Assembly (NCBI GenBank): GCA_035537555.1
Contig: DATLMR010000047.1
Location: 1 to 11,369, forward strand
DNA length: 11,369 bases
Source: DATLMR01 sp035537555
GTDB taxonomy: Bacteria; Acidobacteriota; Blastocatellia; UBA7656
Reading direction: 5' to 3'
The notes below the pieces were generated by a model, which was given only the letters and a program-made list of their open reading frames with translations, was not told where the DNA came from and did no database searches. This document shows positions 7,773-11,369 of this stretch, piece after piece; the stretch's first letter is position 1; every line of letters begins with the position of its first letter. The position numbers were made by a program, and so were the translations under genes.

Positions 7773-10010
7773 TCAGAGGTGGACTACGTAGAAAGCCTTG
7801 CTGTTCCTCTTGAGCCCGCCTTCAAACGTCATGCGCGTGGGGCTCTCTTCGACGAAGCCGAGCAGCATGGGGCGCTCGAGCAGCTTGAGCGACTTCTCCA
7901 TCGTCTCTTTGTCGAAGAACCCTCGCCAGAATACGCGGTCCCCGCCGATCTCGCGGTCGAGCACGAACGCGAGCTCGGTGAAGATCTGCCACTCCGCCCC
8001 TTCGCCCGGAAGCTGCGCCAGATACCATGTATTGAAGGTTATGGATTGCGGGGCCGAGAGGGCCACCTGCGCCTGGTCCTCGGCCCCGAGGTCGAACGTC
8101 TCCGATATTCCTTCGGGGCTCAGGTAGACCGCGCGCGTGATAGGAAGCTTCCCGAGATTCCTGATCGTCACGGATGGCGAGCCCTGCGGGCCTTTCGCGG
8201 GGGTCGCCGAGATCAGGGGCGCCCGGCCTTCGCTGACCGACCTCGTTTGAAAGACGGCCGCGGTCCACGTATTCAACGGCACGCTCAGTCTCAAACGGTC
8301 TTTTTCGCGCTCCACCTGTAGCTCGTCGGACATTGAAGTGCTCGGCCCGTTTTGATCTCTCACGTCCGTGACATAGGTATCGCCGCCATCGAAAACCAGC
8401 TCGGCGGTCTGCTTGGAAGAAGGCATTATGAGCAGCGAGCCGAGGGCCCGCGCTAAACCTTCGGGCTGGTGAAACTCGACCAGAGAGACGTCGGCCGCGA
8501 CATTGCTGCCTCCACGAGAGACCTGCGCGACCGTTATGCTCACGACCGTAAAGATGAGGACCACGGCCGGTATGGTGAGCCACGCGAGGTCGACCTTCCG
8601 CTTCCAGCGCAGGACGAAATAGTTGATCGGGCCTACGATGAGCACGTAAGCGATCAGGAAAATGAGAAAGTACTTCGAGGAGGGAGGCTTTATATCCGCG
8701 AGCTGGTAGAGGTAATTTTGAATTCCGAAGTTCGACGACGAGTTGTTGCCGCGCCTTCCGACGGTGATCCAGTTGACGGGCTTCATCCTTGCTTCCACCG
8801 AAGGCAGCAGCAGGTCCGCCCACACATCTTTGGCGGCTCCCCATCCCCTGTACGGGTTCAGCTTCGGATTGAACGCGACGAATCGCACGAGCCCGGTACC
8901 GAAATGCTTCTCCGCTATGACAGGGCTCGCGCCGTCGCCCACAAGGGCGCGAGCGCCGTCGCGCAGAGTCGCGGACATGGCGAGGGTCGGCTCGGCAGAT
9001 TCGAAGTTTCCGTAGAGCCCGGTCATCGCCGCGATTGAGGAGGAGACGCCCGCGCCGTGCACGTCCACCGGCAACAGCGCATCGAGGCCCACCGCCCGGA
9101 GCCCCGCGAAATCGGCCCCGCCCGTCACTATCAGCAGTCCGCCCGAAGCCACCCAGATCTTCAAGGCATGCGCCTGCTCTTCGGTCAACTGGCTCAGGGG
9201 CGCGTCTCCGAGCACCAGCACGTCGAGGGCATCATAAGAGACGAAGTCACGCGGAATGTCGTCGGCCGAGATGACCGTAGGATGAGCCGTGAGCTGCTGT
9301 TGGGGGAACGCGCCGAATCCGCGCGGGCCGCGGGGCGGCGGGGGCGGGCCTCCGGGTTGACCGGCGCTTCCCGGGCCTTGCTGGAGAGTCGCTTGCGCCA
9401 CGGTAGCGCCATTGCCCGGAGTAACCGGGCTGAAGGGCTCGCGGCTCGCATTTCTTTTTACCTCGGTCGAAGAAATGCTGTTGAGCGTGGTCGCGTCGGA
9501 GTCGACGACGGCGATCTCCATCGTGTCACTGTTGGAGGATATGCGCTGGGCGGTGAGGCTGACCTCCGCCACCACGCGGTCGCCCGCCATCAGCCTGACG
9601 ACGACATCTTCACCCGAGTTGAGGTAAGCGGATATCTCGTGGTACTGGCGCGACCCGGACGGCAATTGAACGTCCTTGACGAACTGCCGGTATTGCGGAG
9701 CCGGGTCGGACTCGGATTCTCCGCGCACGACGAGCCGCCCCGAGATCGGCTCGCCCTGGTTCGCGACGGTGATCCGAAACGGCACCCACGTCCCCGTATT
9801 CCCGACGACTTCGATCCGACCGAAGCCGGCCTTGACCGACATCTCCAGCCCGCCGTTGCGAACGCTGGCCTCCCCTTCGGGCTTCGAAGCGGGTTCCGCT
9901 GTGGCCCCGTCCTGCGCGCGCGCAGACGTGCTCACGAAGATCGAGGGCAGGGCGAGCAGCAACAATAAGAGAAGGTACGGCGATCCTCGGCGCTTAAGCA
10001 TATGACTCAC
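7773..10010 (-). CDS. large exported membrane protein with GATase-like domain
   Basis: The product has about 745 residues. A signal peptide (hydrophobic core 11-27, likely cleavage after ARA at 30-32) leads into a beta-rich region (about 50-175). A Pro/Gly linker follows (about 197-245, with PPPPP at 222-226). About 255-400 resembles the class I glutamine-amidotransferase-like fold seen in DUF4350/DUF4159-type proteins (DALDVLVLGDAPL; WVASGGLLIVTGG). It lacks the usual catalytic Cys, so it is probably a binding domain. Two membrane helices (446-466 and 475-494) form a hairpin, and the C-terminal beta-rich domain (505-745) should again face the periplasm. Gene order next to an ABC ATPase and permease recalls GldA-GldF-GldG-type systems, but homology to GldG is not shown. 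The start is GTG 10010 (GGAG 4 nt upstream) or ATG 10001, three codons later. It is the first gene of the operon. Confidence 0.8.
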   Translation of the reverse strand: MSHMLKRRGSPYLLLLLLLALPSIFVSTSARAQDGATAEPASKPEGEASVRNGGLEMSVKAGFGRIEVVGNTGTWVPFRITVANQGEPISGRLVVRGESESDPAPQYRQFVKDVQLPSGSRQYHEISAYLNSGEDVVVRLMAGDRVVAEVSLTAQRISSNSDTMEIAVVDSDATTLNSISSTEVKRNASREPFSPVTPGNGATVAQATLQQGPGSAGQPGGPPPPPRGPRGFGAFPQQQLTAHPTVISADDIPRDFVSYDALDVLVLGDAPLSQLTEEQAHALKIWVASGGLLIVTGGADFAGLRAVGLDALLPVDVHGAGVSSSIAAMTGLYGNFESAEPTLAMSATLRDGARALVGDGASPVIAEKHFGTGLVRFVAFNPKLNPYRGWGAAKDVWADLLLPSVEARMKPVNWITVGRRGNNSSSNFGIQNYLYQLADIKPPSSKYFLIFLIAYVLIVGPINYFVLRWKRKVDLAWLTIPAVVLIFTVVSITVAQVSRGGSNVAADVSLVEFHQPEGLARALGSLLIMPSSKQTAELVFDGGDTYVTDVRDQNGPSTSMSDELQVEREKDRLRLSVPLNTWTAAVFQTRSVSEGRAPLISATPAKGPQGSPSVTIRNLGKLPITRAVYLSPEGISETFDLGAEDQAQVALSAPQSITFNTWYLAQLPGEGAEWQIFTELAFVLDREIGGDRVFWRGFFDKETMEKSLKLLERPMLLGFVEESPTRMTFEGGLKRNSKAFYVVHL

Positions 10011-10091
10011 AAGACTCCGTTTCTAGGCCTCAGAATATTAAAGGAATCGGGCTCTTTCGCTAAACCGGCGTTCCGAAAAATCATGGAACGT

Positions 10092-10144
10092 AAACGGATG
10101 TTGCCTGGTAGGCTGCTACTATACAGCCTCACTGCCATACGTTT
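10092..10144. repeat. two-part inverted repeat (53-nt hairpin)
   Basis: Outer arms AAACGGATG (10092-10100) and CATACGTTT (10136-10144) pair over 8 of 9 positions with one G-A mismatch. Inside them AGGCTG (10110-10115) and CAGCCT (10124-10129) form a perfect 6-bp stem with an 8-nt loop. There is no T run on either side, so it is not a standard terminator. It could be an operator, a leader-RNA structure of the minus-strand operon or a small RNA. Confidence 0.4.
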
Positions 10145-10183
10145 CAATGAAGGCAAAGTTCCGGCGAGGACTCATGACCCGAC

Positions 10184-10198
10184 GACGCGACTGGCGTC
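10184..10198. repeat. short hairpin GACGC-N5-GCGTC
   Basis: GACGC (10184-10188) and GCGTC (10194-10198) are perfect 5-bp arms around GACTG. It lies about 35 bp upstream of the candidate -35 box of the PLP enzyme gene, so an operator is possible. It is short enough to be chance in GC-rich DNA. Confidence 0.25.
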
Positions 10199-10232
10199 AA
10201 TGCGGGCCGAAGGGCTATGATCCTCAGACTCT

Positions 10233-10261
10233 TTTACGGCCGAGGTTATTGATGCTAGATT
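10233..10261 (+). promoter_or_regulatory. sigma70-like promoter candidate for the PLP enzyme gene
   Basis: TTTACG (10233-10238; 4 of 6 matches to TTGACA) and TAGATT (10256-10261; 4 of 6 matches to TATAAT) are separated by 17 bp. The predicted start near 10268 would leave a short leader of about 28 nt. GGAG (10284-10287) lies 8 nt before the ATG at 10296. Confidence 0.35.
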
Positions 10262-10295
10262 TACATCGAAGGATGCAGGGAGCGGAGATCGAATC

Positions 10296-11369
10296 ATGAA
10301 ATTTGCGAGTAAAGCGATCCACGCGGGCAATGAGCCCGACCCGACGACCGGGGCCGTCGCGGTCCCTATTTACCAGACATCAACCTACGCCCAGGAGAGC
10401 ATAGGAAAGCACAAGGGATATGAGTACGCGCGCACGCAAAATCCCACGAGGGCCGCCCTCGAGCAGAACCTCGCGGCGCTCGAAAGCGCGCGCGCCGGCT
10501 TCGCCTTCGCTTCAGGCATGGCCGCGACCAATGCCGTGATGACCCTTCTGAGGGGTGGAGATCACGTCATCGTCAGCGACAACACCTATGGGGGCACCTA
10601 CCGGCTGTTCGACAAGATCCTCAAGAATTTCGGCCTGGAGTTTACGTACGTCGACGCGCGCGAACCTCAAAACGTGGATGACGCGGTCCGCCCCGAGACC
10701 CGAATGGTATTCGTCGAGACGCCTACGAACCCCGTGATGTCTCTCGTCGATATCAGCGCCGTCTCCGAGATCACGCGCCGCCGGGGGCTGAGGCTGGTCG
10801 TGGATAATACCTTCATGAGCCCCTTCTTCCAGCGCCCTCTCGAACTCGGCGCGGACATCGTGGTTCATTCGACGACCAAGTACCTGAACGGCCATAGCGA
10901 CAGCGTCGGAGGGGCCGTGCTCCTTAACGATGAAGAGGACATCTCCAGGCTCGCTTTCATCCAGAATGCGGCGGGGGCCATTCTCTCGCCGATGGACTCC
11001 TGGCTGGTCTTGAGGGGGACCAAGACTCTCGCCGTGCGCATGCGCCAGCACGACGAAAACGGCCGGCTCGTCGCCCAGTTCCTTTCCGAGCATCCTAAGG
11101 TCCTCAAGGTCTATTATCCCGGCCTGAAGTCGCACCCTCAGTACGAGCTGGCCCGGCGGCAGATGTCGGGGTTCGGAGGCATGATCTCATTCGAGACCGG
11201 CTCGCTCGACAACGCGCGGAGAGTCCTCGAAGGGGTGCGGCTGTGCACTCTGGGCGAGTCTCTGGGCGGCGTCGAGTCGCTCATCTCGCACCCGGCGACT
11301 ATGACCCACGCGTCCGTGCCGGAGCTGGAGCGCAATCGGCTGGGAATAACGGACGGCCTCGTTCGAGTG
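10296..11369 (+). CDS. cystathionine gamma-synthase/lyase family PLP enzyme (3' truncated by window)
   Basis: The reading frame is open from ATG 10296 to the window edge (358 codons, no stop), and family length suggests only about 20 residues are missing. Members catalyse beta/gamma-elimination or gamma-replacement on homoserine esters and cystathionine in methionine/cysteine metabolism, in the cytosol. Visible PLP-site residues are Tyr44 and Arg46 (YEYARTQNPTR), ASGM (72-75), stacking Tyr98 (NTYGGTY), Asp170 (VVDNTF), the Schiff-base Lys195 in HSTTKYLNGH, and SLGGVES (322-328) before the conserved ISHPATMTHAS. The ISHPATMTHAS form fits synthase or lyase about equally, so I do not choose between MetB, MetC, MccB or an O-acylhomoserine sulfhydrylase. 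GGAG 8 nt upstream supports the start. It is divergent from the operon and functionally unrelated to it as far as can be seen. Confidence 0.93.
   Translation, partial: MKFASKAIHAGNEPDPTTGAVAVPIYQTSTYAQESIGKHKGYEYARTQNPTRAALEQNLAALESARAGFAFASGMAATNAVMTLLRGGDHVIVSDNTYGGTYRLFDKILKNFGLEFTYVDAREPQNVDDAVRPETRMVFVETPTNPVMSLVDISAVSEITRRRGLRLVVDNTFMSPFFQRPLELGADIVVHSTTKYLNGHSDSVGGAVLLNDEEDISRLAFIQNAAGAILSPMDSWLVLRGTKTLAVRMRQHDENGRLVAQFLSEHPKVLKVYYPGLKSHPQYELARRQMSGFGGMISFETGSLDNARRVLEGVRLCTLGESLGGVESLISHPATMTHASVPELERNRLGITDGLVRV

Larger units (their letters stand above)
10011..10295. other. divergent intergenic region
   Basis: This region lies between the minus-strand operon and the plus-strand PLP enzyme gene, and no gene is supported in it. 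It contains a long imperfect hairpin (10092-10144), a second hairpin (10184-10198) and a plus-strand promoter candidate (10233-10261). For the minus strand only a weak pair was found: TAATAT (complement of 10035-10040) and TTTAGC (complement of 10059-10064) with an 18-bp spacer. I saw no SAM riboswitch or T-box consensus ahead of the sulfur-metabolism gene. Confidence 0.6.

Noticed and set aside
7101..8321. Long plus-strand open frame (406 codons) antisense to the ABC ATPase and the 745-aa protein
   Set aside because: It spans two real genes on the other strand and the gap between them, reads as low-complexity Arg/Glu/Ala sequence, and lacks any motif. It is a codon-bias shadow.
9057..9968. 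Long plus-strand open frame (303 codons) antisense to the 745-aa protein
   Set aside because: It is Arg/His/Gly-rich with no recognisable domain, a mirror of a GC-rich coding strand.
10002..10220. 72-codon plus-strand frame in the divergent intergenic region
   Set aside because: It has no ribosome binding site, starts within the opposing gene's start codon region, overlaps two inverted repeats, and resembles no family.

Overview
The window is a GC-rich bacterial chromosome segment with dense gene packing. It carries one complete plus-strand gene, a block of seven co-oriented minus-strand genes (10010 down to 1134), and one plus-strand gene cut by the right edge. No rRNA, tRNA, IS element, phage gene or CRISPR array was seen. 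The combination of a MoxR AAA+ ATPase, a DUF58 protein, a Gln/Lys/Glu-rich membrane protein, an ABC-2 exporter and a large periplasmic protein with a glutamine-amidotransferase-like fold is a style of operon I associate with Acidobacteriota and related diderm heterotrophs. That assignment is inference from gene content only.

Left part (1-1133): about 340 bases of noncoding, visibly more AT-rich DNA precede a secreted lytic transglycosylase (344-967). This leader is unusually structured. It holds two tandem TTTCNGAAA palindromes one helical turn apart, a good sigma70-type promoter candidate, a small hairpin, and a run of TTGNCAA-like heptamers with an 8-bp period. A clear rho-independent terminator (1085-1115) follows the gene.

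Centre (1134-10010, minus strand): in transcription order the genes are a 745-aa secreted and membrane-anchored protein with a GATase-like domain, an ABC ATPase, an ABC-2 permease, a 705-aa DUF4175-like protein with three membrane segments and a very long disordered region, a small DinB-superfamily protein, a MoxR ATPase and a DUF58 (vWA-like) protein. Spacings are short: a 1-nt TGATG overlap, then gaps of 7, 31, 37, 55 and 75 nt, so a single operon is likely. The simplest reading is an envelope-associated machine. MoxR and DUF58 would act as a cytosolic AAA+/MIDAS chaperone pair, the ABC pair would provide energised transport or mechanical coupling, and the two large proteins would present soluble domains on the periplasmic side. 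The substrate is unknown.

Right part (10011-11369): a 285-base divergent intergenic region contains two hairpin-forming inverted repeats and a promoter candidate. It leads into a PLP-dependent cystathionine gamma-synthase/lyase-family gene that is truncated by the window edge, probably only about 20 residues short of its end.
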